This document shows positions 37,772 to 50,400 of a DNA stretch of 64,000 bases, piece after piece. Position 1 is the stretch's first letter, and each line of letters starts with the position of its first letter. Location: contig JAJEKB010001139.1 of the NCBI GenBank assembly GCA_022393335.1, positions 228,361 through 292,360 of the forward strand, read 5' to 3'. The stretch comes from Macrotrachela quadricornifera (taxonomy: Eukaryota > Rotifera > Eurotatoria > Philodinida > Philodinidae). The translations under genes and the position numbers were made by a program. The notes below the pieces were generated by a model. That model was not told the origin of the DNA and ran no database searches. It was given only the letters and a program-made list of their open reading frames with translations.

Positions 37772-39966
37772 TCAAAAACTTTCTATTAACTCTTCTTCAT
37801 CATCATCAGATTCATCATTAATTAATGATTGTGAATTAAATTGAACATCGCGTGAAATAGATTCTTGAATATTTCCATTACAAATAATATTTAATGTTAT
37901 ATTGTCTTCAGATATTTGTTTATTTGCAACAATAGAATTAATATTTTGTATTAAATCACGTGTTGTTTCTTGTTTTTCATTATCAACATAACTAATTATA
38001 CAATGAATTTGATTATTAAATTGTTTCATTGAATTTTCTTCTTCGATTTGTGAATCTGATGTTTGAGAAAATTGTGTTGCATAATTAGATTCATTGATAA
38101 CATCATGTCTTATTCGTATATTAGAATCTTCGATTATTGAATTTTTTCTAGATTCTATCGAATGGCTAGAATTTTTTGAATCTCTATCATTACTTTCATC
38201 ATCTGAATAATCATCAAAATTAATTGGTTCTTCATTAATAAATAATGTTCGAGCATAAACTCGTTGATATCGATCGACAAGAACAGAAACAAGTATACCG
38301 ATTGTTGCAGCACCAAATAATGCACATAATGAACTGATTACTCGACCAATTGGTGTTATTGGCGATATATCACCATATCTAATATAACAAAAAAAAAAGA
38401 AAAGTTTAATTAATTAATAAAAAAAAAAAGAAGATTTTAAAACTTTCCCAACACTTGTAATTGTAATAATTCCCCAATAAGTTGCTTTAAGAATTGAATC
38501 AAATGCTGGACTATTTGAATCATTTTCAGCATAATAAGCAGCAGCACCAAAAAGAAAACCAAGTAAAGTTAAAATACTAATCATTATAGTAAAATCAAGT
38601 AATGATTGTTTTATTGTTGTTATAAGTGCACGTAAAGATTTTACACCTTTAAATACTCGACAAAATTTAAAAACACGTGCAAGACGTAGTATACGTAAAA
38701 ATCGAACACTAACATAAGTATTTGTATCTATTTCATTTTGTCGACCAGCTAATTGTATACCAAGTGTAACATAGAATGGTATTACAGCAACTACATCAAT
38801 CCAATTCATTGGATTTTTTATAAAATCAAATAATGATGGCGTAGTTAATATACGTAAAATAAGTTCAATTGTAAAAAATCCAATACAAATAGCTTGAATA
38901 AGAAAGAAAGGTGATGTAAAATATACATGACAAATATATACTTCTTCAGATGAAGCTTGTTCGAAACTATTATTTATAGAAGAAATAATAGTTGTTGTTG
39001 TTGTTGTTGTTGTTGTTGTAGATTGTATCTTTTCACAATTTGTATTATCTAAATCTGCATATTGTGGTAAAGATTCTACAGCAAGAGTAATTGATGATAT
39101 TAAAACCATAATTAATGATAAAATATTAACAATTTTTGCCGTTAATGAATAATCTGGATATTCTATTGTTGCCCATAAACATCGTCGAATACGACTTTTT
39201 GGTAGACGTATTTTTTTAACTTCTTTTATATTTTCATCTTTTCGTATTTGATCAAGAGCTACTTTTCCTAATTGAAAAAAAGTAACTTCTTCAAGAAATA
39301 TATCAAGTGAAATATAATCTGGTCGTCTTATACGACCATATGATTGATAATAATAAAGTATTGCTTCAAAACAACCACGATGACGATCAAAAAAATATTC
39401 TTTACGAATTTCATCATAATAACGTTTACGTTGTTTAGGATTTCCAAGTAATGTATCAGGATAATTTTCTAATGTTGTTCGTTGTGTTTCATAACGATTA
39501 CCACATACATTTATTATAATACGATCATCTAATGAAGATTGATTTTTTGCATTTTGCTGTTGAGCATGCATTGATCGAATATCAAGTAAACGTTGAACAT
39601 TAATAATATTACTATTGATAAATATAGATTTAGAACTACATGCATATGATTTATGTTAATATATTGTTAGAAGCATTTTTCTCGATTTTTTTAGTAGTTA
39701 TTGAAGGATTTAAAAGCACAAGCAGAGATTTATAAAACATACGCATCATTACGATTTAAATTCAAAGTTATATTGTTGACTGTAGGCGATTCTCTTTAAA
39801 AAAAAGAAAAACAAATGAAATAGATTATTTAAAAATAGACTTATGCATTAAATTTATACTCAAATAGACGTTCTAAATATCGTGTTTGTTTTTTAGATAA
39901 AGGTGCAGTAACGGTACGTGACCGAGATATTCGACGAGCTGATTTTGATCGATAGGTATTCTGCAT
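37772..39966 (-). CDS. Voltage-gated potassium channel, Shaker-type, divergent pore
   Basis: Tetrameric Kv channel subunit. Four exons, 39966-39860, 39793-39743, 39635-38448 and 38378-37772, give about 650 residues if the last intron is removed as described. T1/BTB tetramerisation lies at about 90-180 (INVCGNRYETQRTTLENYPD, CFEAILYYYQS). Segments are S1 (IVNILSLIMVLISSITLAVE), S2, S3 (NWIDVVAVIPFYVTL), S4 with arginines every third residue (RFLRILRLARVFKFCRVF) and S5. The filter is TSVG|YGD at about 446-452, against TTVGYGD in most Kv1. S6 reads GILVSVLVDRYQ and lacks the PVP kink. The S1-S2 loop has ten threonines from a GTT/ACA microsatellite (38991-39020). The last intron starts GAAAG rather than GT; the nearest GT gives a frameshift. 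See the finding on this site. The tail of about 200 residues is acidic and Ser/Asn-rich. Confidence 0.85.
38991..39020. repeat. (GTT)10 microsatellite coding poly-threonine
   Basis: A pure trinucleotide run inside the Kv coding exon that encodes a run of threonines in the extracellular S1-S2 linker. It is likely length-variable between alleles. Confidence 0.9.
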
Positions 39967-41864
39967 CGTTGTTATCTATAAATATATTTCGATATAATAA
40001 TAGAAAAGCAATAAACATTATTGTATATAAAACAAAAAATAGATATCATTGTTAAAGATATGAAGATTGAAAAAAAAACATTAAATGAATATGTAATTAC
40101 ATGGTTCATGAGAGAATGTCTCCAAATGTTAAATTACTTTTTGATTTAGTGTGTGGTCAAACGATAGATCTTAATCAATTATTAAATACCCTACAAGGAT
40201 ATGATTTTCCAGAATATCTAAACAGAGATATATAATTATATATATTGCTACTTTTACTGTACTGCAGTATTAATATACAGGATATATTCATTTCATAATC
40301 AATATAAGTATGGAAATGTCAGCTCATACGTTTGTGTTGTAGTTAATAGGAATTAGAAGAATAAATTCGCATATTTTTCATTATATGATTTATTTAACGT
40401 AATACGTTAGGAAACTATATTACTTCATGCTTTCAATAAAGTCAATTATATCGAAAATAGGAGACAAATCAATATTTATATCTCTAGCAAGAGTATAAGT
40501 TGTTTTTTCAACAAACAATATATGTGAAATAAATTCATATCTTCGATAAAAAAAACATTGGTTTATCTTCAAAATCTGAAATCTTAATCCCTACTTAGTG
40601 CCTTGACTGCTGATATAAATCTCAGTCGGATTAAAGCATGTTAAGTAAATACATTAAAAATATACTAATATAGTAGTACAGCAAAACTAGTAATAGTAAT
40701 AATTGTATATTTCTGCTTAGATGTTCTGAAAAACCAAATCTTTGTAGAGGATTTAATAGTTGGGAACATTTCCTCGTCAGTTGAATAGCTTACGTATTAA
40801 ACAAAAATGATAAAAAGAAAAAACTTTTATTATTGATTATGATGATCACGACGAATTCTTTTGTTTTATATGATCATGTAGATGAATATAACTGAAAAGA
40901 ATCCTATTCGAATTTATGACTCTAATAAATGTCGTTAAACAGAATATAAAGTATTACTGTGACATTGATAATATATTCCTTTTTTCTTTTATTTGGTTTC
41001 CTGCTGTGATCTTTTACAACACTTATAAAAAACAGTTTTAGTAAAATTTTATTTTTGAATTTTGTTTTATATATGATTGAATAGAATTCGTCTAGTGATA
41101 TAAATATATGTCATTTGAAACAAAAGCTTTTACATTCATATATTGATGTATTGATTTTATTTGTTACAATTAATTTATCAAAAGAAATAATTACGATCAA
41201 ATTGAACGACGAATTAGTTTCGCAAATGATCATTCTAAATTCAAGTAAAACAGACGCAGTATTGAACCTAAATGATAATCTCATACAAATATGACTTTTA
41301 TTATTTAAAAAAATTTTCAGAAATCTTTTCACTTATATAATGTTCTACCAATGAGCACATCATTAAATCATCCTTTCAATCGATTAAATTATATTATTTT
41401 GAGTTTAATTAGCTCCTTCTACTACATTTTATGTAATATTTAAATACCTCACATTACTTCTTAAATGTCTAAGATTTAATGAATTGAGCGATATATTTAT
41501 GAAAATAATGCTGCAAAAAATGAAATTTATCTAATAGAATTTTCTAGAATACAATATTTTAGAAGTTCTTAATACAAAAACTTATATATGTGACTGAACG
41601 AGTTATATTGAACTATATTTAAAAATATAAATAAAATTCAATTGAAAAATTTATCAAAAAAAAACTTATGATAAATCGACCCAGAATTATTGTTCTAGTT
41701 AAAAAAAAGCACTTTCGTTTTAATTTTCTCTCTGATTCATCATGAAATTTTCTTATCAACTTCAACACGCTTTAATTGTTCTTATCATTTGTTATCATTG
41801 TTAAAAAATCTATCTATATATTATTATCTTCATTTTCTTACACGTTTTAACATATATATCGAGA
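39967..41864. promoter_or_regulatory. Divergent intergenic region, Kv and Ly6-like genes
   Basis: A 1.9 kb AT-rich region between two divergently oriented genes, so it should contain both promoters. No reading frame is supported; the 73-codon minus frame at 41111-41332 looks like chance. I see no recognisable regulatory motif. Confidence 0.4.
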
Positions 41865-42767
41865 ATGTTTGGTAGTATTTTTTCAAAGTTTTGCTTATTT
41901 TTATTTATTTTTATACTTTCTATTCAATCAATATTAACACTTCTGTGTTATGAATGTGATAATTGTATTGATATAACATCATGCATATGTAATAATTTAA
42001 GTAATACTGATACAACAAAATCATATTGTGCTCTTGAACGAGAGAATATACCTGATGGTGGAGTTAATGTTTATATAAGACATTATCCAAGAAATATTAC
42101 ATCATATTATATATATGATCCATATTATATATCAGTAACAGAAACAATTTTCTATGATAAAAAAACTGAAAGATGGTTAACAGAATCAAATAAAGTAACT
42201 TATGCGTGTCAAACAGATAGATGTAATCGAGCTGATTTATTAAAACAATTACCATCAAATGGTTTTTCATTAATGTTATCTAGTGAGTGGCTTAATGAAA
42301 ATCTACAACATCAAGCAAATAAAAATACGACATTATGTCGTGAATGTCCAGCGGAGCGTATATGTGGTGACGCAACATCACCTATTGATCTAAGTAAATG
42401 TGATGTGCACGAATGTCAAGGTACATGTACGATGGAGGAAGATTTTAACGAAGCTGAAACGACTAAATATTGTTATCAATCATTTTGTACAGATAGTACA
42501 GGTATTGGACCAGATGGAGCGTCATCGCAAGTTGAAATTACAGCTATTTACTACATAAATACACAACGATTTGATATTGTTCAAATTAGTGTTATGTGTA
42601 ACGGAAATGATTGTAGCCGTTTAATGATATTTCAAGATATTAAAGAAAAATTACAGAAAGATCTTAATGGTATTAAACCATTTTTACCAACAAACGATGT
42701 TAATTCAATTTATTCAACATCATTTTTATTTTTTATTTTAATATTATTACAGGGTTTAATTTTTTAA
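41865..42767 (+). CDS. Cysteine-rich secreted/GPI-anchored protein, Ly6/uPAR-like
   Basis: A single-exon gene of 300 residues. Residues 1-25 are a signal peptide (FCLFLFIFILSIQSILTLLC). The mature protein begins with CYECDNCIDITSCIC and reaches a CQTDRCNRADLL motif near residue 120. A C-x-x-x-x-x-C-N ending like this is the hallmark of three-finger LU domains. A second half begins CRECPAERICGD and ends CNGNDCSRL. The last 18 residues are hydrophobic (TSFLFFILILLQGLIF) with nothing after, as expected of a GPI signal. So the protein probably has two LU-like modules on the cell surface. Spacing of the cysteines is not textbook, and there are additional cysteines. No orthologue is assigned. It is intronless, unlike most neighbours. 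Confidence 0.7.
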   Translation: MFGSIFSKFCLFLFIFILSIQSILTLLCYECDNCIDITSCICNNLSNTDTTKSYCALERENIPDGGVNVYIRHYPRNITSYYIYDPYYISVTETIFYDKKTERWLTESNKVTYACQTDRCNRADLLKQLPSNGFSLMLSSEWLNENLQHQANKNTTLCRECPAERICGDATSPIDLSKCDVHECQGTCTMEEDFNEAETTKYCYQSFCTDSTGIGPDGASSQVEITAIYYINTQRFDIVQISVMCNGNDCSRLMIFQDIKEKLQKDLNGIKPFLPTNDVNSIYSTSFLFFILILLQGLIF

Positions 42768-45613
42768 TGAAAAAAAACAAAAAACTTTAAAAAAAATAAA
42801 ACATTCACTTACTTATTTTTGTTTTGTCAATCTGTATGTTCGTCAAAAAGAAAATAAAAAAAAAAAATTCTGCACAGTATGTAGACTTTTTTCATTTTGT
42901 CTTCTTTGCATTCGAGTATCAGAAAAGAAAACAAATTTACACTGACACGAAAATATACCTTCGTTTTTAATAACCGATCAAATGCTATTTGTACTTTAAA
43001 GTTATTATAAACATTAAAAATGCCTGCTTTGACCCTATCAAACAAGGACATTTTATATTTGTTAATAAATCATGATACACCTTGCAATTAAAAAAACTAC
43101 AGAAAAAAAAATATCGAGTCGCTATCTTCAATTCAGATTATTTATATAACTGTTCATTAATCAACAGTATTCAATACGAATTTTTTTCTACCTAACAGTA
43201 CTCAATTTTGGCTTGTATATATAATAAAAATTTAAAAAACCTTTTTATATTATAGTTACTGTTGCCAATATATATATGCCTTCATAAAACATTACAATTA
43301 TTTGAATTATGAATCATGTTATTTGAGGTATTCATACTGGTATATTCATGCAACTATTCAAATGAAAATATAAAATATAAAATATTTGTATTTTTATTTT
43401 TACAAGCATATGTACTTAAATTTAGAACTAATTATTTGTTTACATTTGAAGACATACACTTTCATCACGATATATGTCTTCTGACAGAAACTAATTATAT
43501 TGTTAAATAATAAACTTAAACATGTAAAAAGTAAGTAGCATAGTCACATGGTATGATATATATGGATGCCAGTAAATGAAACATCCATTTTATTTAGTCA
43601 ATTTGCGTTGTATGAAATCATATTTTCATTTGGCATGATAAAAAGAATTAATTGTATATAGAAAAAATTTTTTTTACTTTAAAATATGTTATGTAAAATG
43701 ACAAACTTTTACCAAATTGTCAAAAACAAATGCTTTTGTATCAAATATATAGAAATTTTTCTCAATTTCGATCTTAAAAATTTAGACTTGATAATATCTC
43801 CTTATGCCATTAAAATCACCTAAAATTCGGCAATTTTTGCCGATTTTTTATGGGAAATCACGATTATTAAATAGAAATTATAACGGTTCGTTCTAGCTCT
43901 AATATTTGAGTGTAAGACTATAGACATGTTCCGATGTTCGTCATTGATCATCATAAATAATATAAACTTTTTTTCGATTAAATATCCTTTCTATTCATGT
44001 TGATAACAAGATCAATCTAAATAAAAGAAGATGAATTATTTTATTTAAAATATTTTACTGACCATACTGATTATTGATATCAGTATCGATCTAAATAATA
44101 GAAAAAGCATTTATTTTGATTAATTAATACTTACTAATGAAGTTTATTGAGAAATCATTGATTGTTTGCAATAAGTCGATCAAAATTTTTGATATTAGAA
44201 AAAATAATGGAACAATCCTGAGTAATCATCAAAAGTAACATGAGTTTTATGACAAAGAGATTATATGGTCTTAGATGACAATTTAATGAGTTGAATTGTA
44301 GTAAACTGACAAGAAAACATACGGTTGCGGCAAAAATGGTTTATATGGTTTTCTTTTTATTCAAAGATAGTCAAAATATAGGATTTAATGAATAACAAAA
44401 GAATCACTGTGTCATCAAATATTTACATTATAAGAATCGACGTTATTAATTAATTCTGTATCGAATAAAAGATTAATCTTTGAAAATCATGCATGTTCTA
44501 GCAGAAAAAATTATTTGTACGATTTCAACAATGATGACCGTCATTTTTCATCATTCATGATTTCTAAAAAATAGTTAATTATAGAGTCATTAGAGACAGA
44601 AAAGAACGAGTCATATATGTTTACCACTGTCTTCATTATTTAATTAAACTAAATACACAAAATGAGTTATTCAAAAGTAACGAATCTTTATTGTGAGACA
44701 TTTTTATGAGGATATACCTAACTGAAATTTTCTTGAATATGTGTCGTAACGAGATCAATATATCTTTTCTATTTTTTCATTTGATAGCTATAATATTTTC
44801 GGAAAAAGAACATATGTTAAGGTAAACATATTCTAGCGAGCAATTGAAATTGCTTAACATAATAAAGAAAAGTTCAATAATTAATACAATGAATTTTGAA
44901 AAAGAACTAAATGACAAAGAACATGTTTGAATGATGTTAATAAAAGTTAAGAACTATAGTAGAATATGATGAAAAATATTTTCATCATTGGAATCGTACG
45001 AAAAATTTTGTCACTAAAACATGCATGATTTTTAAAAATTAATCTCTTATTCGATAATGGATCAGTCAATAACGTTTATTTTTATAAGATAAATGCGTGA
45101 CAACATGATGATTCTTTGGATATTCATGAAATTTTACAAAAGGTTATGTCTTAACTATCGTTGATCGAAGACATAATCGTATAAATAATTTTTGTTACAA
45201 CTAAACCTTAGTACCTTTTTTTATCTGATTTTGTTGGCGGTTCTATTCTCACAATAATTGTGATTGCATTGACTGTTTAGATTTCATTTTAAGATGTTTC
45301 CGAAGGTCATAATTTTGTCTTTTCCTTGAAATAGTCTTGATTGCCTGTTTATCTATATTACTTCTTCTATGACATTTAATCATTTTACTACATGTTTCTC
45401 AGTAATTCGTTTCTCAAAAATTCTGAACATCTTAGGAATGATATATTGTAATCATGAGAGCAAGAGTTAAAGTATATTAGACATAAAACTACTTCTTTTA
45501 CTTAATTTATACTTAAATATTTTCTTCATTACAGTAAAACATATCAATAAAACGAAATAGAATCAAGTGACACTAAAAAAGTTATAAAGAGATTGATTTT
45601 ACATCTGTTCACG
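42768..45613. other. Gene-poor intergenic region
   Basis: 2.8 kb with no supported frame. It is the 3' side of both flanking genes (Ly6-like on plus, RING on minus). A small hairpin TCGGCAA-TTT-TTGCCGA lies at 43827-43843 but carries no U-run or other sign of function. Confidence 0.45.
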
Positions 45614-47411
45614 TTAAATGGCGAATCGTGAGAACAGTCTTTGTACCATTAGTCTAACAACAATATCTCTATTTAGCAAAAAGGCTGGCTCCACTGTATG
45701 TCGACACAATGGACAAGTATTTTTTGTTCTTAATAAATGAAGCATGCATTCATAATGGAATGTATGTCGACCTGAACATGGCCAGCGAGCATATGTTTCA
45801 CCAGTTTGAAACATTTCCAAGCAAATACTACATGACGATGCAAGAAGTTCGGTTTGATCAGGCTTAACTTTACGATGTTTAGTCGAACGAAAGTTTGCTA
45901 TGTATCTAGGTGATGCTGATACGATTCCTTCCCACATTCGTTCGAGATCATTACCAAAATTTACTTGTTGCCGCCATTCTTCATCGCGAATAAGAGCATC
46001 TAACCTACGTGCTTCCAACTCTTTTTGTTCTTGAATGCGAGCTTGTTCACGAGCGAGTAATTGTTCTTCAGTATAACTAGAAATATATCAAATTCATGAT
46101 GGTTTTCGGCAAATGCATAGTTTTATTAACTTACCATAGTCGGTACTGTTCACTGATGGACATTAATCTGTTGTGAAGCCATTCAGCCTCGTTATCACCC
46201 ATTCGCCGGGTCGTAGTCGGGAATGGGATCCATATTTGTTCATTTTTATTATTAATAAGAAAACCATCATTGGCCACCTTCGTGATAGATAAAACGGGAA
46301 TGCTGATGAACGCTTGCTGAGAATAGAACTGCCTGAGTATTCGTGAATTATGTTCGTTTAAATCAATATTGAACATGATTAAGTATTGTTCTCGAATGAG
46401 AAAGATTCGTTGATTATAATTATTTTCCTCAGCTGCTCCTAACAAAAGATCATTCAATATTTTAAGAGATTCAATACCTAATTCGTTTAAATTCGATTGA
46501 ATATCCGGCGAAATGACGAGTTGAGGCTGACGAATACGATACATGAAATAAATAATTAAATAGAAAAGAGATTTCAAACAGAGCCAAACAAGCACGATAC
46601 CACCGAAAACAAATGCCACATAAGGATAATAAGAATAAGAAGCATCGAACGCCACATCAAATTGCCGAAATTCGTAAGCAAATGTGGATTCTGGCAAATA
46701 GGCAAGTTCACCTTTAGGCCGATAAATATATCCAATTAAAATACCACAAGACGGAGCGATGACTCTATTAAAAACGGTTGCATTTTCTTTATAGTGCTCT
46801 TCGATCACTCGTATGTACATTGACTTTTCTATCCATGTACCATATTCGGTTGGCGCTACTCGCAGATGCCGCACAATACAACGTAGTGTGCGAATTGTCA
46901 TAGATCGAAAGCGATATGGATGACGAACATGGTTATGACTTTGTGCAGTAGCCGGAAGTTTGACGAAGAGTCGATTGGGACGAATACTATCGGTAATGGT
47001 AGGCTCTTTAATTCGATGTAACGAAGCCACGATATTCTTTCGCGTGTATTCATCGTCAAAAATGCGTAATAAATGGACTTTACCACGTTCTACATAATTC
47101 TCGCCAATTTCGATTTGGAGATACTCTTTATGCAGCGAAAGCCAACGATTTTGAGCTGACGAAATATTCTGATTGTAGATTTGGAGATGTGTAACGAATT
47201 GATCACGATTTAAATGGAATGGGCCAACTAATGCGTTGTAGATTTGGATGTGAAACTGCAGCAAAAAGGTTCCTAGAGCGCATAGAAGTAAATAAATAAA
47301 TGTGTGTTTGAAATGTTGAATTCGTTCCGCTTGATCTTCAACATGATGTTGTATATGAATACGTTCAAAGAGTTCTATGAGAGGATATGATTTAATTTGG
47401 GTTTTTTCCAT
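45614..47411 (-). CDS. Two-pass membrane RING-H2 protein, probable E3 ligase
   Basis: Two exons, 47411-46135 and 46076-45614, with a 58-bp intron, encode about 579 residues. A first hydrophobic segment is at about 36-55 (TFIYLLLCALGTFLLQFHI), then roughly 210 residues that should be luminal or extracellular. A second segment is at about 270-300 (VAFVFGGIVLVWLCLKSLFY). A cytoplasmic part contains a charged helix (LLAREQARIQEQKELEARR) and a C-terminal RING of C3H2C3 type: CSICLEMFQTGE, then WPCSGRHTFHYEC, then CPLCRHTVEP. The RING would bind an E2 and ubiquitinate membrane substrates. I do not recognise the luminal domain, and no orthologue is assigned. G/C content is slightly above that of neighbouring genes. 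Confidence 0.78.
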
Positions 47412-50400
47412 GTGTTCTGGCTGACATCGAGTTTAGTGAAAAATCGAGAAAAATACAAAGAGAATCTTCTCTTGTTTGACGACAGTAGGTAAAATGTGCT
47501 TTTGTTCTTGAAAAATAATTTGAAATTATTGCTGTGAGTCATGGATACTGACATCGTATATTTGCATACTCAAGGTAACATTGTAAATGCGTGCAACAGA
47601 AAAGAATGAATCAGAATGTAAACTGTGCGACGCTTAAGGTGATAAGGAGAAAGTTGGAAAAAACCAACCAAAAAGGTAAACATAGATGAAGTAAAATGAG
47701 TCGATTTCAATAGTAGAAAGAAGGATGGTTAGTGTACAATGTAAAAAAGTAGTTGAATAATAAACCACTAAAGAGTTTATAGTATTCATAAGCCCTTCGT
47801 AAGGATCTGCAATTGAATTAATGGTTTATGAAAGGGTATACACAAACGATTACGAATCCCATCAACGCATGCAGTAGCGTTGAAGGCAATCATTGACATC
47901 ACCGTTTATAAAAGATTAATTTATTAGATACTTAAAATTCCAGTTTGGTTAACAACCCTATGACAACCAACCTTTGCTCAAGTGTAAAAATACGACTAAA
48001 TTGGATCGGCGCATTCTACCTCTTTCATAAGATACCAAACAACTATGATGGAAACTAAATGAAGAAAACGAAAAATAAACTAAACTAATTTATTCAATTT
48101 CTTTTACGAAGCAGTTAAAAATTATCGGGATACTCAAGAGAAGACGATGAGAATGAAATCGAATAAAATAATTCGGTTTCTATCATGAGATGTTGGATGA
48201 TTATTGAAATAATTAAATAAACAAAAAAAAATGAAACTAAATTATCTTATTCTGTTACTTGTAAGATGCTGAAAAAGTATCAGGATGATTACACTACACA
48301 AAAATCATAAAATAATTATTTAAAGTGCAACGATTAATTATTTTGCAGTTTTCCCTACAAAGATAAACTTGATTGTTGATATTATATGGAATCTGTTCCA
48401 CTCATTATTTGTTGAAGATTGTAGATTGTCTTTGAGTTGAGAATGAATGTGTGAACAAACAAGAATAACTTGCTAAGAAGCATAATTAATTTTGAGCTAC
48501 GTCATTGTTAGCTCAACATTTCAAAATTTATTTTGAAAAGAGAAACTGGAATTAATCAAAAAGTATCGATGGAACATTTTAGAATTTTATTCATAGCTTT
48601 GATTGGCTTGAATCAATTTCTTTTGTTTTGCAAAGCGTATATATTTTTACAGATTTCGTATTCGGACAGGACGCTTTATTATGTTGTCAATCAATAAGTA
48701 AGCAAGAGGTATACAACAAATGGAGTATCTTATGGTCAATTCATTCATTCACGAGATTAGATTCAGATGAACATCGAACTTTCGGCTCTCAATTATTGCT
48801 TGAGTATTATTGCACAAAATAAAGATTCGCCTTTGCTTGATGTCTTGCTACCCCTATCAGACAGTTGATTTCAACTTGATTATTGCTCATACATAGAATG
48901 CATGTTAGCATTGCCTAGGAAACACTATAAGACGGTAAACTTGACTCATTACCCAAAAATTATACATATCGTATGAAATTAATTCAAAACTTCGAGATTT
49001 GTCGGCTTTAAAATCGATTAAATACTTTCTCCTAATTATATGTCTTACTATCAAAAAGATTAAGAATTTCTGTATTTCAACTTGGCCAAATAGTATCATC
49101 TTTCTTTCATTGTGAATGATACATATTTTTGTAATTGCACTGTGCGTAATTTATTTGGTTGACAGTCTGTTTTAATTAATTACAATTGAATAACTATATC
49201 CTTTTGAATTGTATATTATTGCATTCCTTATCCAATTTATTTAGATTACCCTTCTTTCTTTGCTCTGACATCTTTACAACGAGTGAAAATAATTAACAAT
49301 AAAAAGAAAAAAAAAATCTTTGACACAAAAGAAACAATATGATACCAGCTGTTACTGTGCTTTGTGCAATACTCCAAGCTGTTGTTTCTCTCTTTCTTTC
49401 TTTTAGCTTGATATGCACAAAATCAAGTTGCTGACAGCAACATGTTCTTGTTACTTATCTTTGACTATATATCGTATTGCACTGAGTTTCTCTGTACATG
49501 GCATATCATCAAGTTACTTATAAGAAAAAATTTGATAAAACATCTTTTTTCGATAAAGTTTTCAACATGCTTGCGAAAAATCAATATCTATTAATCAACT
49601 TTGACTATGATTTATATAAAATAAACAAAACTTGTGAAACATGAATTTCGGAATGTTTTATCACTGTGATATAGCTTTATATGATATTATGGTTCTCTAA
49701 ATACATCTTAGAGAAATTCGCTTAGTTTTCATGTCTTATTATTTATGACAAACAAACTAGTTTATTAGATGTTTCCAATAAGAATTAATATTAAGATAAG
49801 TTACGTCTTATTTTCATTTCCATAAAAAAGTTATACTTTAAGACAAATGAGTTATTAAAAGTATGAAAAGTTTCGATGTTTGCAGATACCAATGTGTATT
49901 ACTAAGAAGCATCTGATGACATAGAAACAATATCTTGCTGCTTTACTATAAAAATATTAAATCGAATTTTAGTAGCTGTTTTTGTACAACAGTAAACTCA
50001 ATTCTCAATCAAATTCATAGCCTATAACTACAAAGTTGTGATAATCAGCTATTATATCACTCATTTATTCGTATAATGTCTTATTCAGCTTTCCTGCAAA
50101 TTCAATTAAACACACCCCTAAGAGATATAGAGATAGAGGAGATATAAGAAATATTGGAAACATTACAAATGCAGTCTGTATATCCGATATCCCAGCTGAA
50201 TCATGTAAAACACGCAGAGGATCTCTCTCGTTGAGGATGAGAGCAGAACTGGCACGAGTTGTGTCTTTTGCTGAGGGTGAGGGAAGGAAACAGATACATG
50301 GCATCACTGTAACTGATTTCGAAAGGGATTGAGATACGCAACGCATACCACATTGTAAGATTCTGAAGCAAGAGCGTCCTTGTGGAATCTATATCGGAGG

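Noticed and set aside
43827..43843. Small perfect hairpin TCGGCAA/TTGCCGA
   Set aside because: Too short, isolated, in a eukaryotic intergenic region; no evidence of RNA function.
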